DNA of 64,000 nt, from NCBI RefSeq assembly GCF_001297705.1, contig NZ_LIRF01000003.1, forward strand, positions 1,178,001 to 1,242,000. The letters run 5' to 3'. Position numbers and translations under genes: made by a program. How positions within the stretch are numbered: position 1 is the first letter of the stretch; each line of letters starts with the position of its first letter. Under the pieces are notes generated by a model. The model was given only the letters and a program-made list of their open reading frames with translations, had not been told where the DNA came from and made no database searches. This document shows, piece after piece, positions 35,567-44,192 of the stretch. Source of the DNA: Chryseobacterium sp. ERMR1:04. GTDB lineage: Bacteria > Bacteroidota > Bacteroidia > Flavobacteriales > Weeksellaceae.

Positions 35567-36946
35567 TTAATCTTCCCACCACACTTTAAATTGATTGTCG
35601 GCTTTATTTAAGTCAACGGTCTCACCAATTATTGGGGTAAGAATATGTAAGTTTTTGTCTTTTCCGAGGCTTGTAATTTTTTGCAAAGGCTCATTCCATG
35701 CATGAAGCGCCAATGCAAATTTTGAAGAGTGAACCGGAATTACATTCTTGGCTTTTAGGTCTAAACATGCCTGTACTACATCTTCCGGTAATCCGTGAAT
35801 ATATTTCCAAGCTTCGTTGTACTGCCCGTTTTCAATAATAACGTAATCAAATGGCCCATATTTCTCACCAATCATTTTAAAGTGGATATCATAACCGCTA
35901 TCGCCACCTAAAAATATTTTCTTCGTCGGAGTTTCCAATACATAGGAAGTCCAAAGTGTTCCGTTTCTTTTCACATTTCTTCCTGAGAAATGTCTTGCAG
36001 GCGTAAAAGTTATTTTCAGATTATTTTTCAAATCAAAAGAAGCTCCCCATTCATCTTCAATAACATCCGGTAATCCGTGAATATATTTCCAAGCTTCGTT
36101 GTACTGCCCGTTTTCAATAATAACGTAATCAAATGGCCCATATTTCTCACCAATCATTTTAAAGTGGATATCATAACCGCTATCGCCACCTAAAAATATT
36201 TTCTTCGTCGGAGTTTCCAATACATAGGAAGTCCAAAGTGTTCCGTTTCTTTTCACATTTCTTCCTGAGAAATGTCTTGCAGGCGTAAAAGTTATTTTCA
36301 GATTATTTTTCAAATCAAAAGAAGCTCCCCATTCATCTTCAATAATCTGATCTTCTTTATATCCCCATCTTTCAAGATGCGCACCTACCCCTAACGGTAG
36401 AATCACCTTTCCTACTCTATCTTTTATAGATTTTACTGTCGGATAATCCAGATGATCAAAATGGTCATGGGTAATGACCAAATAATCAATAGTCGGAATA
36501 TCTTCAGGCTTAAAAATATCTGATCCCGCGAAAGCTTTATTGAAAAATTTGAAAGGTGAACCATATTTACTGAGCACAGGATCGATCAAAAAAGAGACCC
36601 CATCAACCTGAATATAATAAGACGAATGCCCCAACCAAATGTAAACATCTTCATCTTTTGGAATATTTTTAAGATCTGTATGAACAGAAGGAACTGGCTT
36701 TAACGGCTTTAATAAAGGATCTTTTTTAGCAAAAAAGAAATCATACAATACGGTTGTCATTCCATAACCTTCTGTAATAGACGGCGTATAACTGATATTT
36801 TGAAATTGGTTATTCTTGTATAGTTTAGATTGCTTCATGCGCTCCAGTCTCTTTCCTTTAGGCGCTTCCCCAAAAACTTCCTGTCCGGTTACTATAAAAT
36901 AAGCTGCTACCAACAGCAGAACTATCGTAATAATTGTATAGATCAT
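35567..36946 (-). CDS. MBL-fold hydrolase (UlaG/NAPE-PLD-like) with an exact internal duplication
   Basis: A 459-residue protein. It has an N-terminal membrane helix (1-18), the metal motif THDHFDHLDY near residue 160, and a normal C-terminal end (IPVHSSKFALALHAWNEPL). Two identical copies of a 94-residue block follow each other (from about DVIEDEWGASFDLK to NEAWKYIHGLP), with GGDSGYDIHF in each. Without the extra copy the protein would be about 365 residues, the usual length of this family (lipid or sugar-lactone hydrolases). The DNA copies are 282 bases apart in register (35784-36065 and 36066-36347). It could be a recent tandem duplication that breaks the fold, or an assembly error. Confidence 0.9.
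   Translation of the reverse strand: MIYTIITIVLLLVAAYFIVTGQEVFGEAPKGKRLERMKQSKLYKNNQFQNISYTPSITEGYGMTTVLYDFFFAKKDPLLKPLKPVPSVHTDLKNIPKDEDVYIWLGHSSYYIQVDGVSFLIDPVLSKYGSPFKFFNKAFAGSDIFKPEDIPTIDYLVITHDHFDHLDYPTVKSIKDRVGKVILPLGVGAHLERWGYKEDQIIEDEWGASFDLKNNLKITFTPARHFSGRNVKRNGTLWTSYVLETPTKKIFLGGDSGYDIHFKMIGEKYGPFDYVIIENGQYNEAWKYIHGLPDVIEDEWGASFDLKNNLKITFTPARHFSGRNVKRNGTLWTSYVLETPTKKIFLGGDSGYDIHFKMIGEKYGPFDYVIIENGQYNEAWKYIHGLPEDVVQACLDLKAKNVIPVHSSKFALALHAWNEPLQKITSLGKDKNLHILTPIIGETVDLNKADNQFKVWWED
35784..36345. repeat. Direct tandem duplication inside the MBL gene, period 282 bp
   Basis: About 280 bases beginning TCCGGTAATCCGTGAATATA at 35784 and at 36066 are identical by eye in every line, and end in TCATCTTCAATAA at 36063 and 36345. 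The period is a multiple of three (94 codons), so the reading frame is kept. Confidence 0.93.
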
Positions 36947-37119
36947 TTTTCTAAAAAATAGGTTTCAAATGTATGACTTTAATCTTATATGACGAATCAA
37001 AAGCATTTATCCTTTATTTTTAACTAAAATTATAATCTCTTCTGAATAATTTATTAGTCATTTGGCGAATGAATGATCGGAAACTATTTAATTTAGCCGA
37101 TTGAAAAAACTCAGACACT

Positions 37120-38616
37120 TTGAAAAATTATTCGCTATTGTTATCTACTATCGTCTTGGCTTCCTGCTCTTCTTTAAGAAAAAACCAGCAGAAGGCAGAT
37201 TATATTCCGCCTGAGAAGCTTAAACAAGATGTAGATTTTGCTTATTACAAGCTTAAAAAGATGCATCCGAGACTCTATCAATATATTTCAAAACAAGATC
37301 TGGATTATAAAATAGACAGTTTAAAACAAACGATTAATCAATCCCTTACCCCTACTCAATTTTATTTTAAGCTACAGCCCGTTATTACAAGCATAAGACA
37401 AGGACATCTTTCTCTTCAGTCTCCGAATCTTCTTTCAAAAGAAGATTTATCAAGAATAAAAAAACGTTTGTTTATGCGTTTTAGATACCGTATTCAGGAT
37501 AATCATTTATACATTGTACAGAATAGAGATTCTTTATATCATATTAAACCGGGAACAGAAGTCATCAGCATCAATGATGTTCCGGTATCTCTTTATATTG
37601 AAAAATATAAAAAATTAATAAGCAGTGATGGTTTCAATACTACTTTTCAACCTTATTATCTTAAAGATATGTTTTTTCATTTTTATACGTTGGAAAACGG
37701 ACTGCTAGATAGCGCAAAAATTGAAACATTGTATGACCATAAAAAGCAGACTTACATTGTAGAACGAGAAAAAGAACAGGTTGTATGTGTGGAAAAACCA
37801 GATAACAGTCATTCATCAGATAACAATTCGTACAACAGAAATTTCAAATTTTTAGGTGAGAATAATTCAGTTGCTTATTTGAAGATCAAAAAATTTTCAC
37901 ATTCTACTTCTGACCCTTTTTATAAAAAAACTTTTGCTGAAATTAAAGATGCTAAAACCTCATACCTCATCATAGATATCCGTAATAATTACGGAGGTTC
38001 TCTGGAAGAGATCAATGATCTGTATTCTTATTTGGCGACCCAACCTTTTATACTCATAAAACCTTCAGAGCTGAATTCGAGTATGACTCCGCTACAAACC
38101 AATTATTTTAAGCGAACCAGTGCTTTGGAATATGCTATAAAAGGAATGACCTATCCCACCTATATTTTCCTTAAGGCCCTAAACACTTACAAAGGAAAAG
38201 ACGGTAAATCATACTATAAAATAAAAGCAGACCACGTAACCAAGCCCAATAAAAATGCTTTTCATGGGAAAATATTTGTTTTGGTGAACGGAGGAAGTTT
38301 TTCTTCCTCATCCATTTTAAGTTCTAAACTAAAATATGACAGACGAGCCACTTTAGTAGGTGAAGAAACAGGAGGCGCCAATGACGGAAGTGTTGCAGGA
38401 TTTTACTCTTATCAGGTACTTCCCAATTCAAGACTTAATTTACCGATAGGCTTACTTCTCGTAAACCCAAACATTGCCCTTTCTTATTCACAAAAAGGAG
38501 TGATTCCTAATATCATCATTCCCGAAACGCTGCAGGATATTATCGATAAAAAAGATCCGCAACTGGATTGGGTGAAAAATGAAATTGCAAAAGAACAGGA
38601 GCATGTATCTAAATAA
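37120..38616 (+). CDS. S41 family peptidase, lipoprotein, with TTG start
   Basis: A 498-residue protein. It begins at a TTG codon (37120), because the frame upstream is closed by TGA at 37102 and the first internal ATG would remove the signal peptide. The N-terminus is a lipoprotein signal, LLLSTIVLASC, so it is attached to the outer or inner membrane. The C-terminal peptidase domain (about 240-480) has the S41 features: IDIRNNYGG, VNGGSFSSSSILSSKL (Ser near 392-396) and VGEETGG with the Lys/Glu region. There is no PDZ domain that can be seen. S41 enzymes cut C-terminal tails of proteins in the periplasm. Confidence 0.87.
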   Translation: MKNYSLLLSTIVLASCSSLRKNQQKADYIPPEKLKQDVDFAYYKLKKMHPRLYQYISKQDLDYKIDSLKQTINQSLTPTQFYFKLQPVITSIRQGHLSLQSPNLLSKEDLSRIKKRLFMRFRYRIQDNHLYIVQNRDSLYHIKPGTEVISINDVPVSLYIEKYKKLISSDGFNTTFQPYYLKDMFFHFYTLENGLLDSAKIETLYDHKKQTYIVEREKEQVVCVEKPDNSHSSDNNSYNRNFKFLGENNSVAYLKIKKFSHSTSDPFYKKTFAEIKDAKTSYLIIDIRNNYGGSLEEINDLYSYLATQPFILIKPSELNSSMTPLQTNYFKRTSALEYAIKGMTYPTYIFLKALNTYKGKDGKSYYKIKADHVTKPNKNAFHGKIFVLVNGGSFSSSSILSSKLKYDRRATLVGEETGGANDGSVAGFYSYQVLPNSRLNLPIGLLLVNPNIALSYSQKGVIPNIIIPETLQDIIDKKDPQLDWVKNEIAKEQEHVSK

Positions 38617-38672
38617 TCTTTTTTGAATTTTCAATTTAATATTTGCATCTAAATTTTCCTTAGTTTTATGGA

Positions 38673-39509
38673 ATGAAAAGTAATTTTTTCTCTGTTGAAA
38701 AAAAGAATTCCGACGATTTTAAAAATAGTTTTGGAGACTCAATGTATCATATTTTTCTATTCAATGGTAATGGAAAGATCATCATAGATTTTGCAGAATA
38801 TACCTTTCATGGACGTACCGTATTTTTCTCATCGCCTTATCAGAATATTCAGATTTTAAGTTCGAGTGCCCTTGATGTTGAAGTGCTTAATTTTCATGGA
38901 GATTTTTATTGTATTGAATTTCATAAAAAAGAAGTAGCCTGCAACGGATTGCTTTTTAACAACGTCTATCTTTTCCCTCATTTTGAATTAAGTGAAGAGG
39001 TTTATCGTGAGATTTCAGATTATTTTGCGAAAATTCAACAGGTTGATCATCATGAAGATTTTTCAAGTTCTGTTTTACAATCTTACCTACAGCTTATTTT
39101 GGCTATTTCCAGCAAGGAAAAAAATAAATTATTACCCGATAAAGAATTGGTTAAAGATGATTTTAATGAACTGAAATCTTTTCAAAACTTAGTGGAAGAA
39201 CATTTCATCGTGGAAAAAAACGTATCCTTTTATGCAGAGGTACTGAATATTTCGCCCAATACATTGAGTAAGAAAATAAAATCACGTTTCAATAAAACAC
39301 CCTCACAAATCATTCAGGAAAGAGTGATTCTGGAGGCAAAAAAACAAATTCATCTTACCCGAAAATCCATTAAGGAAATTGCAGTTGAGCTCAACTTTAA
39401 TGATGAATTTCATTTCAGTAAATATTTTAAAAAGTACACGGGCATTTCTCCTACTCATTTTCGCAAAGAAACAGGCATCTCCATTGTAGCAGATTTGTAC
39501 AAGGAATAG
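38673..39509 (+). CDS. AraC family transcriptional regulator
   Basis: A 278-residue protein with an N-terminal sensing domain (1-150, not a classic cupin in sequence) and a C-terminal AraC HTH: NVSFYAEVLNISPNTLSKKI and KSIKEIAVELNFNDEFHFSKYFKKYTGISPTHFR. It lies 59 bases upstream of a DUF417 membrane protein gene. In E. coli the AraC regulator RclR controls rclABC, of which rclC encodes a DUF417 protein; the same kind of pair is seen here, so a role in oxidant response is possible but not shown. Confidence 0.9.
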   Translation: MKSNFFSVEKKNSDDFKNSFGDSMYHIFLFNGNGKIIIDFAEYTFHGRTVFFSSPYQNIQILSSSALDVEVLNFHGDFYCIEFHKKEVACNGLLFNNVYLFPHFELSEEVYREISDYFAKIQQVDHHEDFSSSVLQSYLQLILAISSKEKNKLLPDKELVKDDFNELKSFQNLVEEHFIVEKNVSFYAEVLNISPNTLSKKIKSRFNKTPSQIIQERVILEAKKQIHLTRKSIKEIAVELNFNDEFHFSKYFKKYTGISPTHFRKETGISIVADLYKE

Positions 39510-39545
39510 CCCCAATCATCCATTCCATTAACTTTCTATTCATCC

Positions 39546-39553
39546 TAACTTTG
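39546..39553 (+). promoter_or_regulatory. -7 box of the DUF417 gene
   Basis: TAACTTTG fits TAnnTTTG, 15 bases before the ATG at 39569. No TTG at -33 is visible, which is usual for a promoter that needs an activator such as the AraC protein upstream. Confidence 0.55.
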
Positions 39554-39568
39554 TAAAAAAAATAAGTT

Positions 39569-40135
39569 ATGATCGAATTCTTAGCGCACTCACAGAAAAG
39601 TTTTATTCACTTTTTAAGAATAGGTATCTTTATTGTCATGGCATGGATTGGAGGGTTAAAAGCCTTTCATTATGAAGCCGAAGGTATTGTTCCTTTTGTT
39701 GCCAACTCTCCTTTTATGAGCTTCTTGCTGAATAAAAGTGAGTCTGATACAGATAATTATAAACTCCACAAAAACAAAGAAGGCGAAATTGTTCCTCAAA
39801 ATATAAAATGGCATGAGGCCAACGGAACCTATGGGTTTTCTTACGGTTTAGGAACCGCTATTTTACTTATCGGAATCACTGTCTTATTAGGAATATTTTA
39901 TCCAAAAATAGGATTATGGGGAGGAATTTTAACGGCCGGAATGTCGTTTGTCACTTTATCTTTTCTTATTACCACTCCTGAAGTTTGGGTTCCCAATTTA
40001 GGCGGACCAGAGCACGGATTCCCTTATCTATCAGGAGCAGGCCGATTGGTTATAAAAGATATTATTATGCTTGGAGCCGGGCTCGTTATAGCCTCAGATT
40101 CTGCAAAAAGTATTTTACAACGTCATGAAAATTAA
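39569..40135 (+). CDS. DUF417 (YkgB/RclC-like) membrane protein
   Basis: A 188-residue inner-membrane protein with four helices (about 15-33, 90-110, 115-133, 160-175) and the family motifs IGGLKAFHYEAEGIVPFVA and TPEVWVPNLGGPEHGFPYLS. In E. coli the related RclC is part of the reactive-chlorine response. The role is otherwise unknown. It has its own -7 box, an upstream AraC gene, and a strong shared terminator that overlaps its stop codon. Confidence 0.9.
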   Translation: MIEFLAHSQKSFIHFLRIGIFIVMAWIGGLKAFHYEAEGIVPFVANSPFMSFLLNKSESDTDNYKLHKNKEGEIVPQNIKWHEANGTYGFSYGLGTAILLIGITVLLGIFYPKIGLWGGILTAGMSFVTLSFLITTPEVWVPNLGGPEHGFPYLSGAGRLVIKDIIMLGAGLVIASDSAKSILQRHEN

Positions 40136-40180
40136 AATAAGAGTTTCGGCGGGCTTTCAGCCCGCCGAAACTCTTATTTT
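40134..40180. terminator. Bidirectional terminator overlapping both stop codons
   Basis: Bases 40134-40155 and 40159-40180 are exact inverted repeats (22 bp, core GTTTCGGCGGGCT, loop TTC). The stem includes the TAA of the DUF417 gene (40133-40135) on the left and the stop of the minus-strand gene (40174-40176) on the right. Ends are AAAATAA and TTATTTT, so both transcripts can end here. Confidence 0.9.
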
Positions 40181-40767
40181 AATTCTTTTAAAAGATTCTC
40201 TATTTGCTTAATGTATCTCCCATAATACATTTGAAATCCTAATCTTATCCCGATCACCCCTGCTATAACAGTAACTGCTATTGTATTTATAAATTGTCGG
40301 ATAATTTCGGCATCCGTTTTTATGACATCCTTTTCGGAAAAGCTAATCAGTAAAATCAGTTCACATAAAATAAATGGGATATAGGAAATATAAAACGAAA
40401 CATAAGTTTCTTTAAAAACCTTTAGCTGATAATCCAACTCCAGCAAACTGTTATACGTATCAAAACTTTCAAACTTTATCTTTCTGTACAACTTCATAAA
40501 TTTCATCACATAAAAGATGGTTACCAATAACGCAGAAATCACTAATGTTAATGAATACACCATCACAACTTTGCTTTCAACATAGAATGCAAGCCCAATA
40601 AAGATTCCAATAAAAGAAATAACAAACGACCAGAAATGTCTTACCATATTCTGCTGCATCTTTTTCAAGGGATGGTTCATCTTATTCTTTTGTTCCAGCG
40701 TAATGGTAGGCGTTTCTTCAAAATGATCATCTTCATTCCATGCATTTTTTAATTCATCTATATTCAT
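40174..40767 (-). CDS. Membrane protein following an ECF sigma factor, possible anti-sigma factor
   Basis: A 197-residue protein with a soluble N-terminus (MNIDELKNAWNEDDHFEETP) and four transmembrane helices (about 42-62, 68-90, 122-142, 158-178). The N-terminal soluble stretch followed by helices, and the position 10 bases after the ECF gene, are those expected of an anti-sigma factor, but no zinc-binding or ZAS motif is visible. The last helices contain VIGIRLGFQMYYGRYI. Function by analogy only. Confidence 0.7.
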   Translation of the reverse strand: MNIDELKNAWNEDDHFEETPTITLEQKNKMNHPLKKMQQNMVRHFWSFVISFIGIFIGLAFYVESKVVMVYSLTLVISALLVTIFYVMKFMKLYRKIKFESFDTYNSLLELDYQLKVFKETYVSFYISYIPFILCELILLISFSEKDVIKTDAEIIRQFINTIAVTVIAGVIGIRLGFQMYYGRYIKQIENLLKELK

Positions 40768-40777
40768 TGCTATTTGT

Positions 40778-41284
40778 TTAGAGGTTTGTATTATTAGAGA
40801 GTAAAAATTCTTTTAGCTTATTTTTAGCGCGATTCATTTTCACCCTTACATTTCCTTCGGAGATACCCATTTGCTCAGCAATTTCTTTTCCTGAAAAATC
40901 TTCGAGATAATAAAAAATAAAAGCTTTATCAATGGGGTTGAGTTGATGAATTGCTTTGTACATTTTATCTAGCTTATCTTCCTTTTCATGATCATATTCA
41001 TCTTGTACGATCTTGTAATTAGAAAAATCTTCATTAGCGATAAAACTTCTTTTCTTTTCAGACTTTAAAAAGACAATGGCGGTATTTAATGCAATTCTGT
41101 ACAACCAGGTTGAAAATTCACTTTGTCCTCTAAAGCCCGGATAGGCTTTCCAGACCTGATAGGTGATTTCCTGAAAAAGATCGTCGCGATCATCTTTTTC
41201 ATCCATATACATTTTAGAAATCTTGAAAATGATTCCCTTATGTTTTCCGATTTTAGCTAAAAATTCCTGTTCTACTGAGGTCAT
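40778..41284 (-). CDS. RNA polymerase ECF-type sigma-70 factor
   Basis: A 168-residue ECF sigma factor: region 2 DRDDLFQEITYQVWKAYPGF and STWLYRIALNTAIVF, region 4 DFSGKEIAEQMGISEGNVRVKMNRAKNKLKE. No region 1 or 3. The start at MTSVEQEFLAKIG is well placed. It is followed by a membrane protein likely to control it. The region 41285-41515 upstream is AT-rich and may hold its promoter; no clear box was found. Confidence 0.95.
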   Translation of the reverse strand: MTSVEQEFLAKIGKHKGIIFKISKMYMDEKDDRDDLFQEITYQVWKAYPGFRGQSEFSTWLYRIALNTAIVFLKSEKKRSFIANEDFSNYKIVQDEYDHEKEDKLDKMYKAIHQLNPIDKAFIFYYLEDFSGKEIAEQMGISEGNVRVKMNRAKNKLKEFLLSNNTNL

Positions 41285-41491
41285 TGCTTTTTACTCTATC
41301 GAGTTAGTTGTATTTTAAAACTAATGTTACAATATTTCTCTAAAAAATTATACAGTCTGATTTTTTTTCACATTCAATTTTCATATGCAACCTCAGCAAA
41401 AAAACACACAAAAGCACATATCAATCACATAACTAACACATTAAAAATTAATATTATTCAATATAAAGTGATTTTATTTATTATTTATATT

Positions 41492-41499
41492 TAATTTTG
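41492..41499 (+). promoter_or_regulatory. -7 box of mgsA
   Basis: TAATTTTG matches TAnnTTTG, 16 bases before the ATG at 41516. No clear TTG at -33. Confidence 0.55.
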
Positions 41500-41515
41500 A
41501 TTAAAACTTGACACC

Positions 41516-41974
41516 ATGAAAACACAAAAAATTCTTGGAATTACAAAATCCATTGCCCTCGTTGCCCATGATCAAAAAAAGAATGAATTAATAAAATGGA
41601 CTCATCTTCATAAAGATAAACTTGCCATCCATCGGCTTATTGCAACTGAAACAACAGGAAAATTAATTGAATCACAAGTTCATATTAAAACAAAAAAAGT
41701 AATGAGCGGACCACTTGGCGGAGATCAGCAATTAGGTGCTATGATCTCTCAAGGAAAAATAGATATTATTATCTTCTTTTGGGATCCCATGGAAACACAG
41801 CCGCATGACAGTGACGTAAAAGCACTTCTTAGACTTGGTGTTGTATGGAATATTCCCATGGCTTGCGATACTGCAACAGCAGATTTTCTCATCACTTCCC
41901 CTTTCATGACAGAAGAATATACTGCTGAACATATTTGTTACAAAAACTATCGTGATCGTAATTTGATCAAGTAA
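41516..41974 (+). CDS. mgsA: Methylglyoxal synthase
   Basis: A 152-residue enzyme that turns dihydroxyacetone phosphate into methylglyoxal and phosphate, a way to release phosphate when sugar phosphates pile up. Catalytic Asp70 lies in SGPLGGDQQLG, as in E. coli MgsA (Asp71), and other family segments are KSIALVAHDQKKNELIKWT, FFWDPMETQPHDSDVKALLR and IPMACDTATADFLI. It acts in the cytoplasm. A strong terminator follows. It is convergent with the GapN-type dehydrogenase at 42316, which acts on the sister triose phosphate. Confidence 0.96.
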   Translation: MKTQKILGITKSIALVAHDQKKNELIKWTHLHKDKLAIHRLIATETTGKLIESQVHIKTKKVMSGPLGGDQQLGAMISQGKIDIIIFFWDPMETQPHDSDVKALLRLGVVWNIPMACDTATADFLITSPFMTEEYTAEHICYKNYRDRNLIK

Positions 41975-41976
41975 TA

Positions 41977-42014
41977 TTTACACAACTCATCCTGACTTTT
42001 ATGAGTTGTGTAAA
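41977..42014 (+). terminator. Terminator of mgsA
   Basis: TTTACACAACTCAT and ATGAGTTGTGTAAA are perfect 14 bp complements with a 10-base loop, starting two bases after the mgsA stop. Confidence 0.9.
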
Positions 42015-42054
42015 AGCCTTTTATTGATGATGCAAGGTTTCATTTGTTTGAGTT

Positions 42055-42190
42055 TTATTTTTTAACGCAAAGATTTCATTACATACTTTTTGATTTTCTA
42101 GGAGGCAAATAAAATTTGCTTTGCAAAGCTTGAAAATACAACTTCATTAAATCAACTTGGTTGATTCTTCTTTGCTTACTTAAATAAATA
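42055..42190. repeat. Degenerate AACGCAAAG-type palindrome
   Basis: TTAACGCAAAG near 42062 and TTTGCTTTGCAAAGCTTG near 42115 are of the type seen in the element at 23160-23330. This is the main content of 42015-42247 between mgsA and gapN; no gene is visible. Confidence 0.4.
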
Positions 42191-42247
42191 ATTCTGTAAC
42201 ATAAAACTTTGAATAATCTTTATATCAAAAGTTAAAACGGATTAAAA

Positions 42248-42290
42248 ACAAAATCCTCTGAAAATCAAGAAGACTTACAGAGGATTTGTT
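42248..42290 (-). terminator. Terminator of the GapN-type dehydrogenase gene
   Basis: ACAAAATCCTCTG and CAGAGGATTTGTT pair as a 12-13 bp stem (one bulge) around a 17-base loop, 26 bases after the stop codon. Minus-strand T run follows. Confidence 0.8.
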
Positions 42291-42315
42291 CTATTTTATT
42301 GAATATAAAATTTTA

Positions 42316-43944
42316 TTAGAAAATATAATCCGTACTTAAAAAGTTAGAATCATGGTCTCTTACAATCGTATTCAGTAACTTTTTGTTGGAGTCCGTAAGT
42401 TTTGCTGCCACTAAAGAGCGAATAGAGAACGAGCGCAAAGCATCAAATACAGAAAGCGTTCCTTCTGCACTGTCTTTTCTTCCTGTAAAAGGAAAAACAT
42501 CGGGGCCACGCTGCGCCTGACAGTTGATGTTCACACGACTTACTAAGTTTACAAATGCATCAATCAGTTTTGAAACTTCCTGTGCATCTTCACTGAAAAT
42601 ACTTACCTGCATTCCGTGAGAAGCATTTACCTGATACTCGATCGGTTCATCAATATCTTCAAACGGAACCACCGGAATTACCGGACCAAACTGCTCTTCA
42701 TGATACAACTTCATCTCACTATTTACAGGATAAACAACCGCAGGAAATACAAATGAAGCTTCATTATAGCCTCCATTTTCATTCAATACTTTTGCGCCTT
42801 TTGCAACTGCATCATCAATACATTCTTTCAGATATGGTGGTTTATTTACTTCAGGAAGTGGTGTTATTTTTACATCTTTTTCCCAAGGAAGTCCGGCTTT
42901 TAACGCAGAAACTGCTGCTGTTAATTTTTGCGTAAATTCTTCCGCAACATCTTTTTGAACGAATATCAATTTAAGCGCTGTACATCGTTGTCCGTTAAAC
43001 GAAAGAGCCCCTAAAATGCATTCATTCACCGCCACGTCCAAATCAGCATTTTTAGTAACAATCGCTGCATTTTTAGCATCTAAACTTAAAATTGCTCGCA
43101 AACGATTTACTTTTGGATGTAATTTTTTCAATCCGTTGGCTACTTTACTGGAACCAATGAACGCCAATACATTCACTTTTCCGCTTTCCATGATTGGAGT
43201 GATGATATCTGATCCTTTTCCATACAACGTATTTACGGTTCCTTTCGGAAAGGCCTCTTTGAAAGCATTTAACAAAGGATAATGTGCCAAGACTCCGTGT
43301 TTAGGAAGTTTAAACAAGATGGTGTTTCCCATGATCAAAGCAGGAATCAGTGTTGTGAAAATTTCGTTTAAAGGATAATTGAATGGTCCCATACTCAACA
43401 CCACTCCAAGCGGAGCACGACGAATCTGAGCAATTGTTCCTTCTGCCTGCTGGAACCTTGAAGATTCACGATCCAGATCTTTTAAAGCATCAATAGTTTG
43501 ATTGATATAATCTACCGTTCTATCGAATTCTTTGGTGGAATCCGGTAACGTTTTTCCGATCTCCCACATTAATAATTTAATGATTAAATCACGTTGTTCG
43601 ATCATTAAGTAAACAAACTTCTGCATGCATTTTATACGTCCCTCCACCGACATCGTCGGCCATTCTCCAAGACCGTTATCGTATGCTTTTACAGAAGCTT
43701 CCAAAACATCCATAGCCTCTTTTGGGCTGATATTCGGAATACTTCCTAAGAGTTTTCTTTCCAATCCGTTTTCTGTAGGAATGCAAATGGGAGAATAGAT
43801 ATTGGTAACCTCTCCGTTCCATTCTACCAGTTCACCATTTAAAAGATAGGTTCGTTGATGAATTTCGGGAACTTTATATTCTTCGGGAATTTCGTTTTCG
43901 CTTTTGAAAATTTCGTGAAATGCTGAGCTATTTACTGAATCCAT
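42316..43944 (-). CDS. gapN: NADP-dependent glyceraldehyde-3-phosphate dehydrogenase, GapN type
   Basis: A 542-residue aldehyde dehydrogenase superfamily enzyme. Motifs: the NADP-binding PLGVVLSMGPFNYPLNE and LPKHGVLAHYP, catalytic Cys near 321 in FNGQRCTALK, Glu in LSLDAKNAAIV and EEQFGPVIPVVPF. The C-terminal NINCQAQRGPDVFPFTGRKDS strongly resembles GapN of plants and streptococci (INxxxQRGPDxFPFxGxKDS). GapN oxidises glyceraldehyde 3-phosphate directly to 3-phosphoglycerate with NADPH made and no ATP. A general aldehyde dehydrogenase is the alternative, less likely. Confidence 0.85.
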   Translation of the reverse strand: MDSVNSSAFHEIFKSENEIPEEYKVPEIHQRTYLLNGELVEWNGEVTNIYSPICIPTENGLERKLLGSIPNISPKEAMDVLEASVKAYDNGLGEWPTMSVEGRIKCMQKFVYLMIEQRDLIIKLLMWEIGKTLPDSTKEFDRTVDYINQTIDALKDLDRESSRFQQAEGTIAQIRRAPLGVVLSMGPFNYPLNEIFTTLIPALIMGNTILFKLPKHGVLAHYPLLNAFKEAFPKGTVNTLYGKGSDIITPIMESGKVNVLAFIGSSKVANGLKKLHPKVNRLRAILSLDAKNAAIVTKNADLDVAVNECILGALSFNGQRCTALKLIFVQKDVAEEFTQKLTAAVSALKAGLPWEKDVKITPLPEVNKPPYLKECIDDAVAKGAKVLNENGGYNEASFVFPAVVYPVNSEMKLYHEEQFGPVIPVVPFEDIDEPIEYQVNASHGMQVSIFSEDAQEVSKLIDAFVNLVSRVNINCQAQRGPDVFPFTGRKDSAEGTLSVFDALRSFSIRSLVAAKLTDSNKKLLNTIVRDHDSNFLSTDYIF

Positions 43945-44075
43945 AAATATTTTATTTGTTTAATAATTTGAGTGTCGACTTTTGTCAGAATAAAGGTAGC
44001 CGTAAAAATCGACTTTAAAAATAGCAGGTTAATAGATTCGCTCTATGTAATGGGTATTTGAATTAAAATTAATCT

Positions 44076-44102
44076 TTGGCGTTTGAAAAAAGAATAAATT
44101 TG
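44076..44102 (+). promoter_or_regulatory. Promoter of the exported tpx gene
   Basis: TTG (44076-44078) is followed 16 bases later by TAAATTTG (44095-44102), the Bacteroidota pattern with a slightly short spacer. The leader to the ATG at 44193 would be about 85 bases and is AT-rich. Confidence 0.55.
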
Positions 44103-44192
44103 CTTAGAAATTTCCAGTATTATTTTTAACGATCAAAGACATACAATCATTTGTAGTTAAAAAAATCAAACAGACTTAAAAAAATTAACATT

